Positions 43,695-52,004 of a stretch of 64,000 bases of DNA are shown piece after piece (the stretch's first letter is position 1; each line of letters begins with the position of its first letter). The stretch is from assembly GCF_014649655.1 (NCBI RefSeq), contig NZ_BMTL01000028.1:1-64000 (forward strand), read 5' to 3'. The stretch comes from Streptomyces humidus (lineage in GTDB: Bacteria > Actinomycetota > Actinomycetes > Streptomycetales > Streptomycetaceae). The notes below the pieces were generated by a model that was given only the letters and a program-made list of their open reading frames with translations, did no database searches and was not told the DNA's origin. Position numbers and translations under genes: made by a program.

Positions 43695-44645
43695 TCAGGC
43701 CGCGTACGCGCCGATCAGCAGACCCGCGAGCGTCCCGACGAGCATGAACGGCCCGAACGGGATCAGCGTCTTGCGTCCCGCCCGTCCCGTGAGGACCAGC
43801 GCGCCCCCGTACAACGCGCCGGACAGGAAGGCCGCGAACGTGCCCAGCATGACCGTGGGCCAGCCGTACCAGCCGAGGACGGCCCCCGCCCCGAGCGCCA
43901 GCTTCACATCTCCGAAGGCCATGCCGCCGGGGTTGACCAGGTGCAGGACGAGGTAGCCGGCGCCGAGGGCGAGCGCGCCCGGCAGCGCCGTCGTCCAGTC
44001 TCCCGCGTGCTCGGGCAGCAGCGCGGCGGGGCCCAGCAGGGCCAGGGCGGCGGCCGCGAACGGGAGGGTGAGCGGATCGGGCAGCCGGCGCACCCGCACG
44101 TCGACGACGCCGAGCAGCACGCCGACCGGCGCGAGCGCCAGCCACACGGCCAGTTCGGGCCGGATACCGGTGGCGAGGGCCAGCGCGGCGCAGACGACGG
44201 CGGTGAGAAGGGGCAGCAGGACGCCGCCGGGTGCGTAGGAGCGGCCGGCGCCGTGGGTGGCACGGGAGGCGGCCCCGCCGCCGTCGTGTGCGGTGGATGC
44301 CGCGGGCGGTGCGGGCGCACGAGGTGAGGCGGATGGCGGAGGTGACACGGGTGGGGTGGGCGAGGCAGGGGCAGGAGCCGGGCGGGACGTGCAGGCAGGG
44401 TGAGCGGTCGCCGGCGTGTCCCGCGGGGCATCCGGCTCGGCGCACCGGGAACACCGGGGACACCGCGCCCGTCCGAGCCACCCGCGGACCGGATGGCCGG
44501 CCGGGCAGTCCGTCCGCCAGCCGCCGTCCGCCTCCTCCCACGGCGTGGAGAAGCGGTAGGCCGCCCGCGGCAGCAGCGCCCCGGTCACGGCGCCCCACAG
44601 TGCGGCGACGGCGGCCGGAGTCAGGGCGTCGGGAGGTGTGCTCAT
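43695..44645 (-). CDS. A24-family prepilin peptidase-like protein
   Basis: This 316-residue membrane aspartic peptidase is of the TadV/PilD kind. The two catalytic aspartates lie in VVDVRVRRLPDPL and GMAFGDVKLALGAG; about seven helices are visible from residue 138 on. The N-terminal part has a cysteine-containing segment (CPAGH, CPRCSRC) as in PilD zinc sites, though split by about 75 residues of Pro/Ala/Ser-rich linker. No pilin or secretion genes are adjacent, so its substrate is not indicated. The ATG at 44645 starts directly with the first hydrophobic stretch. Confidence 0.88.
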   Translation of the reverse strand: MSTPPDALTPAAVAALWGAVTGALLPRAAYRFSTPWEEADGGWRTDCPAGHPVRGWLGRARCPRCSRCAEPDAPRDTPATAHPACTSRPAPAPASPTPPVSPPPSASPRAPAPPAASTAHDGGGAASRATHGAGRSYAPGGVLLPLLTAVVCAALALATGIRPELAVWLALAPVGVLLGVVDVRVRRLPDPLTLPFAAAALALLGPAALLPEHAGDWTTALPGALALGAGYLVLHLVNPGGMAFGDVKLALGAGAVLGWYGWPTVMLGTFAAFLSGALYGGALVLTGRAGRKTLIPFGPFMLVGTLAGLLIGAYAA

Positions 44646-44738
44646 CGTCAGCGATCGTAGGGACCCGCACGGGACGCGGTCACGGGATCCGCCCCGAAAG
44701 GCGCTCCAGCGCCTGACCCTGTGACCCTGGCTCCGTTC

Positions 44739-44830
44739 CCTGTTCCTGGCCCTGTTCCTGGCCCTGTTCCGGCCCTGGCCTGGTCGACCCGGGTCGACTC
44801 GTGGTCGACTCGTGATCGTCTCTAGTCGAC
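44739..44830. repeat. 12-nt CCTGTTCCTGGC repeats and GTCGAC repeats before the kinase stop
   Basis: Three tandem 12-nt units lie at 44739-44774. They are followed by four GTCGAC palindromes starting at 44783, 44793, 44804 and 44825; the last contains the kinase stop region. The first three are spaced by one helical turn (10-11 nt). Such phasing could bind a protein on one face, or it may be a by-product of tandem repeat growth. Confidence 0.75.
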
Positions 44831-46771
44831 CCGCGACATGCGGGCCACCGGATTGCCTTCGGCCGGGCTGTCCGAGGCGTACGTCAGGTCGTCGCCGGTG
44901 GGGGTGAGCCGGATCGTGTGGGCCGTCGGGTTGCAGCCGCCGTGGTTGCTCTTCGCGCCGACCGACGTGGCGACGACCTCCTTCTCCGTCACCCGCTTCA
45001 GCGTCAGGACGTCGAGGCAGACCCCGCCGAGCACGTCCGTCTGCCGCAGCTCGCCCAGCTTCTGGCCGACGTCGGCCCGTTGGACGGTCACCCGGAACGT
45101 GCCCATCGGGAGGGAGCCGTCGAGGCCGGTGCCCTGGCCCTCCCAGGTGCCGACGTAGCGGGCCGGGAGCGCGGCGGGCGTCCCGCCTTCGGAGGGGGCC
45201 GGCGTCCCGGCGGCCGCCGACGGGGAGGAGCGTGCGTCGCTGCCGGAGGCGGAGTCGTGGTCCCCGTCGGTCGGCAGCAGGCGGTACAGGAAGACCGAAC
45301 CGACGGTCACCGCTGCCAGGGCTCCCGCGACCGCGAGCGCGACGCTGCAGCTCAGTCGTCGTCCCCGGCCGCCCTCGCCCGGCGTCGCCGCGGCCGCCAC
45401 GGTGACGGACACCCGGCCGGGACGTCCGCCCCCGCCCACCGTCGGCTCGGCGTCACGCGGCACGGGCACGGGCACGGCAGCCGGCGCGTCCCCCGGAGCG
45501 GCGAGGACCCGGTCCATCACCGGCGGCGGCCCGAACTCCCCCGGGAACGCCGAGGCCCCGCCCGCCGACGCCGCGAAGCCGCTCCCCGGTCCGGAGGAGG
45601 ACGCCGCCACCGGCCCCGTGGGCCCGCCTCCCGACCCCCTCGGCTCACCGCTCGTCCCCGACGGTTCGCCCGACCGCACCGCCGGGCTGCTGAACTGCAC
45701 AGGGCCGGAGGCCGACGGGCTCGCCCCGCCGCCCTCCCGCGCTCCCCCGATCGGCCCCGAGCCCGAGCCTGAGCCCGAGCCCGTCACCGCCTCCCGCCCT
45801 GCCTCTGCCTGCCCCTCCCCGCTCGACCCCAGCGTCGGTTCCAAGCTCGGCCCCGACGCCGTTCCCTCCAGGTTCAGGAGGTGGACGGCGCTGCGGCCGA
45901 CCTGTGCCACGAGGGGGCCCGGCAGCCAGCCGGAGGCCACCAGTGCGGCCGCGCCCTGGGGGGCGAGGCGCGCGGCCAGTTCGGCGGGGGCGGGCCGGGC
46001 GGCCGGGTCCTTGACGAGACAGGCCTCGACCACGGCCCGCAGTTCGCCCCGCAGGGCGCCCCGCGGAGCTCCCAGTTCCGGCGCCTCGTGGACGACCCGG
46101 TAGAGGAGGGCGGCCGAGGAGTCGCCCGGGAACGGGGGCCGGCCGGTGGCCGCGAACGCCAGGACCGCGCCGAGGGAGAAGACGTCGGCCGCGCCGGACG
46201 CGCCCTGGCCGAGGATCTGCTCGGGGGCCATGTAACCCGGCGAGCCGACCGAGACGCCGGTCGAGGTGAGCGAGGCCGTGCCGTCGATCGCGCGGGCGAT
46301 GCCGAAGTCGATGAGCAGCGGGCCGTCGACGGTCAGCAGCACGTTGGACGGCTTCACGTCCCGGTGCACCAGCCCCAGGGCGTGCACGGTCGCCAGCGCC
46401 TCCCCGAGGCCGGCGCCCAGCACGCGCACGGAGTGTTCGGGCAGCGGCCCGCCGCCGGAGGCGACCGCCGCGGCCAGGGAGGGGCCGGCCACATAGCCGG
46501 TGGCGACCCAGGGCACGGCGGCCTCCGGGTCGGCGTCCAGGACCGGCGCGGTCCATGCCCCGCCGACCCGTCGCGCGGCCTCGACCTCACGCCGGAAGCG
46601 GGCGCGGAACTCCTCGTCGAGCGCGAGGTGCGGGTGCACGATCTTGACGGCGACCGTACGGCCCCCGACGCTCCGGCCGAGGTAGACGCGGCCCATCCCG
46701 CCGGAGCCGAGCCGGCCGAGCAGCCGGTAGGGCCCCACGGCCGTGGGTTCGTCTTCTCCGAGCGGCTGCAT
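44822..46771 (-). CDS. Membrane Ser/Thr protein kinase with small extracellular domain
   Basis: This 649-residue kinase starts with a full Hanks-type domain (14 to about 275): glycine loop GRLGSGGMGRVYLG, Lys43 (VAVKIVHPH), HRDVKPSN (Asp138), DFG (155-157), APEQI. A low-complexity Ser/Gly/Pro linker of about 190 residues follows, then a transmembrane segment near 470-495 (LAVAGALAAVTVGSVFLY). An extracellular region of about 150 residues ends in a compact domain (YVGTWEGQGTGLDG to the end, with Cys pairs). This outer domain recurs in Streptomyces kinases. The ATG at 46771 follows GGGGAGGGG and a run of 10-nt repeats. Target and ligand unknown. Confidence 0.92.
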   Translation of the reverse strand: MQPLGEDEPTAVGPYRLLGRLGSGGMGRVYLGRSVGGRTVAVKIVHPHLALDEEFRARFRREVEAARRVGGAWTAPVLDADPEAAVPWVATGYVAGPSLAAAVASGGGPLPEHSVRVLGAGLGEALATVHALGLVHRDVKPSNVLLTVDGPLLIDFGIARAIDGTASLTSTGVSVGSPGYMAPEQILGQGASGAADVFSLGAVLAFAATGRPPFPGDSSAALLYRVVHEAPELGAPRGALRGELRAVVEACLVKDPAARPAPAELAARLAPQGAAALVASGWLPGPLVAQVGRSAVHLLNLEGTASGPSLEPTLGSSGEGQAEAGREAVTGSGSGSGSGPIGGAREGGGASPSASGPVQFSSPAVRSGEPSGTSGEPRGSGGGPTGPVAASSSGPGSGFAASAGGASAFPGEFGPPPVMDRVLAAPGDAPAAVPVPVPRDAEPTVGGGGRPGRVSVTVAAAATPGEGGRGRRLSCSVALAVAGALAAVTVGSVFLYRLLPTDGDHDSASGSDARSSPSAAAGTPAPSEGGTPAALPARYVGTWEGQGTGLDGSLPMGTFRVTVQRADVGQKLGELRQTDVLGGVCLDVLTLKRVTEKEVVATSVGAKSNHGGCNPTAHTIRLTPTGDDLTYASDSPAEGNPVARMSRVD

Positions 46772-46790
46772 GGGCGTCCACCCCTCCCCC

Positions 46791-46830
46791 GTGAGGACCT
46801 GTGAGGACCCGTGAGGACCCGTCAGGACCC
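46791..46830. repeat. Four 10-nt repeats in the kinase leader
   Basis: Four units of GTGAGGACCC (one with T at the end, one GTCAGGACCC) lie directly before the kinase ribosome site. As the unit is one helical turn, a protein could bind in phase; variation in number would change leader length. Confidence 0.85.
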
Positions 46831-46896
46831 GCGGGCCACGTCGGCCGCGAGTCGCGACCCGTGGCCGGATTCCGTGCTCACGGGCTGTGCAGCAGA

Positions 46897-47754
46897 CTAC
46901 GCAGAACCGGGCTGGAGCAGTTCCACCCTGACGTCCGCCGGGAATCCCGTCGTGGGACCGACGCGGCGGGCGAACTCGGTCACGGCCGCCAGCTGGGCCG
47001 GGCCGAAGCGGAAGTCCAGGGTGGTGAAGTACTGCTCCAGGACCTGCTCGTCGAACTCCTCCCAGCGGGCCGCCTGCTCCGCGACCTTGCCGACCTCGTC
47101 CAGGGAGAGGTTGCGGGAGTCGAGGAAGGCCTGGTGGACCTGGCGGGTGATGGCGGGCTCGCGCTCCAGGTACTCGCGCCGGGCCGCCCACACGGCGAAG
47201 ACGAAGGGCAGGCCGGTCCACTCCTTCCACAGCGCGCCGAGGTCGTGGACCTCCAGGCCGAACCGGGGTCCGTCGAGCAGGTTGGCGCGCAGGGCCGCGT
47301 CGCCGATGAGGACGGCGGCCTCGGCCTCCTGCATCATCAGGCTGAGGTCGGGCGGGCAGGTGTAGTACTCGGGCCGGACGCCGAAACGATCCGCCAGCAG
47401 GAGCTGTGCCAGGCGCACCGAGGTGCGGGAGGTGGAGCCGAGGGCGACCCGCGCGCCGTCCAGCTCCTCCAGCGGGACCTGGCTGACGATCACGCAGGAC
47501 ATCACCGGGCCGTCGCAGCCGACGGCGATGTCGGGGAACGCCACGAGGTCGTCGGCGTTCTTGAGGAACTCGACGAGGGTGACGGGCCCGATGTCCAGCT
47601 CGCCGCGCACCAGCCTCTCGCTGAGCTTCTCCGGAGTGTCCTTGGTGAGTTCGAAGTCGAGGAGGGTGCCGGTTCTCGCGAGCCCCCAGTAGAGGGGCAG
47701 GCAGTTGAGGAACTGGATGTGGCCGACGCGCGGCCGGGTGCGAGAATTGTCCAC
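46897..47754 (-). CDS. mqnA: Chorismate dehydratase
   Basis: This 285-residue enzyme dehydrates chorismate to 3-enolpyruvylbenzoate, the first step of the futalosine menaquinone pathway. The fold is periplasmic-binding-protein-like but without a signal peptide. GHIQFLNCLPLYWGL, DIGPVTLVEFLKN and GSTSRTSVRLAQLLL are family segments. The GTG at 47754 is used; TAGCCT lies 12 nt before, and no ribosome site is seen, so a leaderless transcript is likely. An exact TTGTCCACA overlaps the start (47747-47755). The kinase gene follows after 125 nt. Confidence 0.94.
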   Translation of the reverse strand: MDNSRTRPRVGHIQFLNCLPLYWGLARTGTLLDFELTKDTPEKLSERLVRGELDIGPVTLVEFLKNADDLVAFPDIAVGCDGPVMSCVIVSQVPLEELDGARVALGSTSRTSVRLAQLLLADRFGVRPEYYTCPPDLSLMMQEAEAAVLIGDAALRANLLDGPRFGLEVHDLGALWKEWTGLPFVFAVWAARREYLEREPAITRQVHQAFLDSRNLSLDEVGKVAEQAARWEEFDEQVLEQYFTTLDFRFGPAQLAAVTEFARRVGPTTGFPADVRVELLQPGSA

Positions 47755-47855
47755 ATCGCGAGGCTAGACCCCTTCGAGTACGCTCGGGACTCCACCCCCG
47801 AGTCAACCTCTTTCCGGGATCTTCAAACATCCGGGTGACGTGATCTTGACCTCTA

Positions 47856-48041
47856 TTGCTTTCGGGTGCCTGCATGCTAGGCTCGCCGCAAGTTGCAGTT
47901 TGGTTTCCCTTGCAGTACAGAGCCTGCGGAGCATGTAACCGCGGGCTCTCGTCGTTTTCAGACGTATGCAGTTGTGCGGCACTTGCTTTCACGCTTGCAG
48001 GGTTCTGGAGCAGGGCAACCCTTTGGGCCCAAGGAGGGCTT
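47856..48041 (+). promoter_or_regulatory. Promoter and long 5' leader of the cold-shock gene
   Basis: A promoter TTGCTT (47856-47861) and TAGGCT (47878-47883), 16 nt apart, would give a leader of about 150 nt. The leader is less GC-rich and contains repeated TTGCAG/TTGCAGG motifs (near 47893, 47908, 47995). Long leaders that refold with temperature are typical of cspA genes, so RNA-level control is likely. Confidence 0.6.
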
Positions 48042-48245
48042 ATGGCTACCGGAACCGTGAAGTGGTTCAACGCCGAAAAGGGCTTTGGCTTCATCGCCCA
48101 GGAAGGCGGCGGCCCCGACGTCTTCGTCCACTACTCCGCGATCAACGCGCAGGGTTTCCGTTCGCTCGAGGAGAACCAGCAGGTTTCCTTCGACGTGACG
48201 CAGGGCCCGAAGGGTCCTCAGGCGGAGAACGTCACCCCCGTCTGA
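48042..48245 (+). CDS. cspA: Cold-shock protein of the CspA family
   Basis: This 67-residue single-domain RNA chaperone binds single-stranded nucleic acid. RNP1 is KGFGFIAQ and RNP2 is DVFVHYSAI; both keep the aromatic residues. It starts MATGTVKWFNAEKGF like all CspA proteins. The ATG at 48042 has a strong AAGGAGG site. A terminator hairpin follows, so the gene is monocistronic. Streptomyces carry several paralogues. Confidence 0.95.
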   Translation: MATGTVKWFNAEKGFGFIAQEGGGPDVFVHYSAINAQGFRSLEENQQVSFDVTQGPKGPQAENVTPV

Positions 48246-48287
48246 TCTTCACACCCTGAGATCGCAAGTCTCTGAGAGCAGTACCCA

Positions 48288-48319
48288 AGGAGCCCTGTGC
48301 CTTTCGGCACGGGGCTCCT
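48288..48319 (+). terminator. Terminator of the cold-shock gene
   Basis: AGGAGCCCTGTGCC (48288-48301) pairs with GGCACGGGGCTCCT (48306-48319) over 14 bp with one T-G wobble and a TTTC loop. It lies 42 nt after the stop codon. Confidence 0.8.
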
Positions 48320-48425
48320 GCCTTGTCCCGCCCGCCCGCTGCCGGGGCGCCGGACGGCGCGGACGCGGCGGACGGTGGCCGGGAACCGCCCCCGCCGTCG
48401 GTGACAGCTCCTAGGCTCCCCGCCC

Positions 48426-49112
48426 ATGACCGACATCACCGCGTCGCCGTCCGGAGCCCCGGGCCCCGCCCCCGCCTTCCTCACCGCCACCCGCGTCTTC
48501 TACGACGCCGTCGCCGAGGACTACGCCGAGCACTTCCGTGAGGAGCTCGTCTCCAGGCCGCTGGAGCGGGCCCTGCTCGCCGTGTACGCCGAGCTCGTCG
48601 GGGCCGGCGGCCGGGTGGCCGACCTGGGGTGCGGGCCCGGCCGGACCACCCGACGCCTCGCCTCGCTCGGGCTCGACGTGTCCGGGCTCGACCTGTCGGA
48701 GTCGATGCTGGCGATCGCCCGGCGCGAGAACCCGGGGATCCGCTTCGAGCACGGCTCGATGCTGGAGCTGGACTTCCCCGACGGGGCTCTCGCCGGGGCC
48801 GTCTCCTTCTACTCCACCATCCACACCCCTATGGACGAGCTGCCGGCCCTCTTCGCCGAGCTCCACCGCGTCCTGGCCCCCGGCGGTCATCTGCTGCTGG
48901 CCTTCCAGGTCGGCGACGAGCCCCGCCGCCACGAGCACCCCTGGGGCCGCCCGGTCACCCTCGACTTCGAGCGCCGCCGCCCCGAACAGATGGAGAAGCT
49001 GCTGGCCGGAGCCGGTTTCGCGATGCTGTCCCGCACGGTGCGGGAACCGGACGCCGACCTCGCCGAAAAGGTCCCCCAGGCCTTTCTGATCGCCCGCCGG
49101 CCGAGCGCCTGA
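48426..49112 (+). CDS. Class I SAM-dependent methyltransferase
   Basis: This 228-residue cytosolic enzyme has the Methyltransf_11/25 fold. Motif I is VADLGCGPGRTT; GLDLSESMLAIARRENP follows as motif II region, and LHRVLAPGGHLLLAF as motif IV/V. The N-terminal cap is FYDAVAEDYAEHF. Substrate cannot be told. TAGGCT at 48412-48417 sits 8 nt before the ATG and no ribosome site is seen, so the mRNA is probably leaderless. Confidence 0.9.
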   Translation: MTDITASPSGAPGPAPAFLTATRVFYDAVAEDYAEHFREELVSRPLERALLAVYAELVGAGGRVADLGCGPGRTTRRLASLGLDVSGLDLSESMLAIARRENPGIRFEHGSMLELDFPDGALAGAVSFYSTIHTPMDELPALFAELHRVLAPGGHLLLAFQVGDEPRRHEHPWGRPVTLDFERRRPEQMEKLLAGAGFAMLSRTVREPDADLAEKVPQAFLIARRPSA

Positions 49113-49173
49113 CCGGCTCGGCGGGTGCCGGGCACGTACAACGACGACCCGCCGGCGTCAGCGCATCGCCTCC

Positions 49174-49227
49174 CACACCCCCGTCGCCCGCCACACGCCC
49201 GTCGCCCGCCACACGCCCGTCGCCCCC
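49174..49227. repeat. Three 18-nt repeats CACACGCCCGTCGCCCGC
   Basis: Three tandem units (49174-49191, 49192-49209, 49210-49227), the middle one as given and the outer ones with one change. They lie between convergent genes. The 18-nt unit is divisible by three but no gene covers it. Confidence 0.85.
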
Positions 49228-49312
49228 ACGCACACACGTCCCGCCGCCCCTGGCACGCCGCCCGCAGCCCGCCCCGCCCCTCCCCCTCACGCCCGGTCGT
49301 CCGCCGCTCCCC

Positions 49313-49807
49313 TCACACTCCGAGCCCGGCAGGGACCGGGGCCGGCGGGTCCGCGGTGAGGGCCGCCGGCGAGCTGAGGGCCGCCTCGTACGCCGTTCGG
49401 CCGAAGACGAACGGGCCGACCGGCAGGTCGCCCCACCGCTCGCGTTCGGTCTGGCGGAAGGCGGACCATGTGACCGTCACGGGAGACGTCTCCACCCGTG
49501 CCGTGAGGGGCCAGCACCGGGGGATGCCGCAGGGGCAGCCGAGGAGGGGGATCCGGCCCGCCGTGCGCAGGAACGGCGGTTCGGCGACGTCCACGACGGC
49601 CAGGCCGTCGTGCTGCCGCCAGATCAGTTCGGCCGACTCGCGCTCCTGGTCCTCGAACTGGTCCTCCAGCTCCGGACGCCACAGCTCGCGCGTCGCCCAG
49701 GCCGTGTGGGCGCGCAGGTCGACGCCGTCGACGCGGACGCCCCAGGCGAGCGACGGGCCGCCGTCGAAGGGGTAGTGGAAGAACTCGATGCCGTTCACGG
49801 TCCGCAT
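49313..49807 (-). CDS. Conserved-looking hypothetical protein with Cys motif
   Basis: This 164-residue soluble protein has no recognised domain. It begins VNGIEFFHYPFDGGPSLAWGVRVDGVDLR; an acidic helix (LEDQFEDQERESAELIWRQHDG) follows, then GCPCGIPRCWPLTARV with three cysteines that might bind a metal or form disulphides. Codon use is typical for a real gene (GC-rich third positions). The ATG at 49807 lies 64 nt after the acyl-CoA synthetase stop on the same strand, so it may be the second gene of that operon. Confidence 0.7.
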   Translation of the reverse strand: MRTVNGIEFFHYPFDGGPSLAWGVRVDGVDLRAHTAWATRELWRPELEDQFEDQERESAELIWRQHDGLAVVDVAEPPFLRTAGRIPLLGCPCGIPRCWPLTARVETSPVTVTWSAFRQTERERWGDLPVGPFVFGRTAYEAALSSPAALTADPPAPVPAGLGV

Positions 49808-49871
49808 GCTTCCCGGGACCGGCCGCGCCCCGCCATCCCTTTACCCCGTACCCCGGGTGGCGGCCCTGCGC

Positions 49872-51794
49872 TCACCCCGGGTACAGGCCCTCCACCTGGT
49901 CCGCGAAGTCGCGCATGATCGTCTCGCGGCGCAGTTTCATCGAGGGGGTGAGGTGGCCGGCGTGTTCGGAGAAGTCGGTCGGCAGGATGGCGAAGCGGCG
50001 GATCGACTCGGGGCGGGAGACCAGTTTGTTGGCCTCGTCCACGGCGCGCTGGAGCACGGCGTTGAGGTCCGGGTCGTCGATGAGCAGCTCCGCGGGGACC
50101 GGGTGCCTGCCGTGCATCTGACGCCAGTGGGTGAGACCGTCGGGGTCGAGGGTGAGCAGGGCGGTGACGTAGGGACGGCCGTCGCCGAGGACCATGGCCT
50201 GGGAGATCAGGGGGTGCGAGCGCAGCCAGTTCTCCAGGGGCGCGGGGGCGACGCTCTTGCCGCCGGCCGTGATGATCATCTCCTTCTTGCGGCCGGTGAT
50301 CGTCAGATAGCCCTGGTCGTCCAGCTCGCCGAGGTCGCCGGTGGCCAGCCAGCCGTCGGGGGCCGCGGGGACGACTCCGCCGGCCGACGGGTCCCAGTAG
50401 CCGCGCAGGACGTGCTCGCCGGCCACGAGGATCTCGCCGTCCGACGCGATGCGGATCCTGGTGCCGGGCAGGGGCCAGCCCACCGTGCCCAGACGGGGTT
50501 TCATCGGCGGCGTCACCGTGGTCGCGGCCGTCGTCTCGGTGAGGCCGTAGCCCTCGTAGATCTCGATGCCCGCGCCGAGGTAGAACGAGGAGAGGCGGCG
50601 GCCCAGCGGGGAGCCGCCGCAGATGGCGTGCCGCACCCGCCCGCCCATGGCGTTGCGGATTCGGCGGTAGACGAGCGGGTCGTAGAACGCGCGGGCCGCC
50701 CGCAGCGTGGCGGCAGGGCCGGATCCGGTCCCGGTCTTGTGCGCCTCGACCGCCTCGCCGTAGCGGCGGGCCACGCCGACCGCGCGGTCGAAGGACGACA
50801 CCCGGCCGCTCGCCTCCGCCTTGGCGCGGGCCGTGTTGAAGACCTTCTCCAGCATGTACGGAATGGCCAGGAGGCAGGTGGGTCTGAAGGCCGCCAGATC
50901 CGGCAGGAGGTCCTCGGACTTGATGCTCGGGGCGTGGCCGAGACGGACGCGGGCCCGGACGCACGCGATCGCGACCATCCGGCCGAAGACGTGGGACATG
51001 GGGAGGAAGAGCAGGACGGAGAGCTCGTCGTCCTTCGACTTGAAGACCGGGTAGAGGAGCTCGATCGCGTTGTCGACCTCGGCGAAGAAGTTGCCGTGGG
51101 TGAGCGCGCAACCCTTGGGGCGGCCGGTGGTGCCGGAGGTGTAGATGAGGGTCGCGAGCGTGTCGGGGACCAGCATGCCCCGGCGGATCTCGACCTCGGC
51201 GTCCGGGACCCGCTCGCCCGCCTCGATCAGCCGGTCCACATGGCCCTTGCCCATGACCCACAGGTGGCGCAGGTCGGGCAGCCGGTCGAGTTCGGGGCCC
51301 AGGGCGGCCGCCTGGCCGGCCGTCTCGGTGACCAGCGCGGCCGCGCCGGAGTCCTGGAGGATCCAACGGGTCTGGAAGGTCGAGGAGGTCGGGTAGATGG
51401 GGACGGTGACCAGGCCCGCCGCCCAGGCCGCGAAGTCGAGCAGCGTCCACTCGTAGGTGGTGCGGGCCATGATGGCGAGCCGGTCGCCGGGGACCAGCCC
51501 CTCCGCTATCAGCCCCTTGGCCGCCGCGTGGACCTGGGCGGCGAAGCCTGCCGCCGTGATGTCCGTCCAGTCGCCGTCCGGTCCCTTGCGGCTGAGGACG
51601 ACGGCGTCGGGTGCGGTGGCCGCGTTGTCGTAGGGCAGGTCGGCGAGCGAGCCGTAGGTCACCGGGCGCGCCAGGGCCGGTACGGACGCCTCCCGCACCG
51701 CGCCGTCCAGCCTGCGCGTCTCGGGGACCACGAGGGCCGGGGGAGCGTCGAAGTCGGCGAAGGCCGCGCCGGCGGCTGAGGACGGGGTGGACAC
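49872..51794 (-). CDS. Long-chain fatty acid-CoA ligase-type AMP-binding enzyme
   Basis: This 640-residue enzyme activates fatty acids to acyl-CoA through acyl-AMP. The ATP loop TLIYTSGTTGRPKG, the A5 motif YGLTETTA, A7 DGWLATGDLGELD and the A8 hinge TGRKKEMIITAGGKSVAP with the later lysine region are all present. LPMSHVFGRM is typical of long-chain synthetases. The GTG at 51794 follows GGGAG. A sequence nearly identical to the operator between fadA and fabG lies 100 nt upstream, so co-regulation with fatty-acid genes is likely. Confidence 0.93.
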   Translation of the reverse strand: MSTPSSAAGAAFADFDAPPALVVPETRRLDGAVREASVPALARPVTYGSLADLPYDNAATAPDAVVLSRKGPDGDWTDITAAGFAAQVHAAAKGLIAEGLVPGDRLAIMARTTYEWTLLDFAAWAAGLVTVPIYPTSSTFQTRWILQDSGAAALVTETAGQAAALGPELDRLPDLRHLWVMGKGHVDRLIEAGERVPDAEVEIRRGMLVPDTLATLIYTSGTTGRPKGCALTHGNFFAEVDNAIELLYPVFKSKDDELSVLLFLPMSHVFGRMVAIACVRARVRLGHAPSIKSEDLLPDLAAFRPTCLLAIPYMLEKVFNTARAKAEASGRVSSFDRAVGVARRYGEAVEAHKTGTGSGPAATLRAARAFYDPLVYRRIRNAMGGRVRHAICGGSPLGRRLSSFYLGAGIEIYEGYGLTETTAATTVTPPMKPRLGTVGWPLPGTRIRIASDGEILVAGEHVLRGYWDPSAGGVVPAAPDGWLATGDLGELDDQGYLTITGRKKEMIITAGGKSVAPAPLENWLRSHPLISQAMVLGDGRPYVTALLTLDPDGLTHWRQMHGRHPVPAELLIDDPDLNAVLQRAVDEANKLVSRPESIRRFAILPTDFSEHAGHLTPSMKLRRETIMRDFADQVEGLYPG

Positions 51795-51893
51795 GGGCGG
51801 CTCCCTGGGCGTGCAGCGACGAAACTGCTTGCTGCATGACGTACGTGCTTCGCGCACCGACGCGTTCAACCGGGATGCCCGCCAAGACGATGG

Positions 51894-51906
51894 TTACCAC
51901 CGGTTA
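51894..51906. promoter_or_regulatory. Operator-like site TTACCACCGGTTA upstream of the acyl-CoA ligase
   Basis: The sequence matches the palindrome TTACCGCCGGTAA in the fadA/fabG divergent promoter at 11 of 13 positions. It lies 100-112 nt before the ligase start. The TetR gene at 56122-56802 is the obvious candidate regulator. Confidence 0.55.
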
Positions 51907-52004
51907 GGCAGGAGATCGTACGGCCCGCAGGTGTGGGGCTTGTGCGTGTTCCGGGATGTTCCGGGGTCGGGGCTGTGCAACCTCGGGGGTGATGTGAGGG
52001 ACGT

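Noticed and set aside
46772..48094. A minus-strand open frame that extends the kinase gene by over 400 codons upstream
   Set aside because: The kinase domain starts normally at 46771 with a ribosome site; the extension overlaps mqnA in another frame and has no domain-like sequence.
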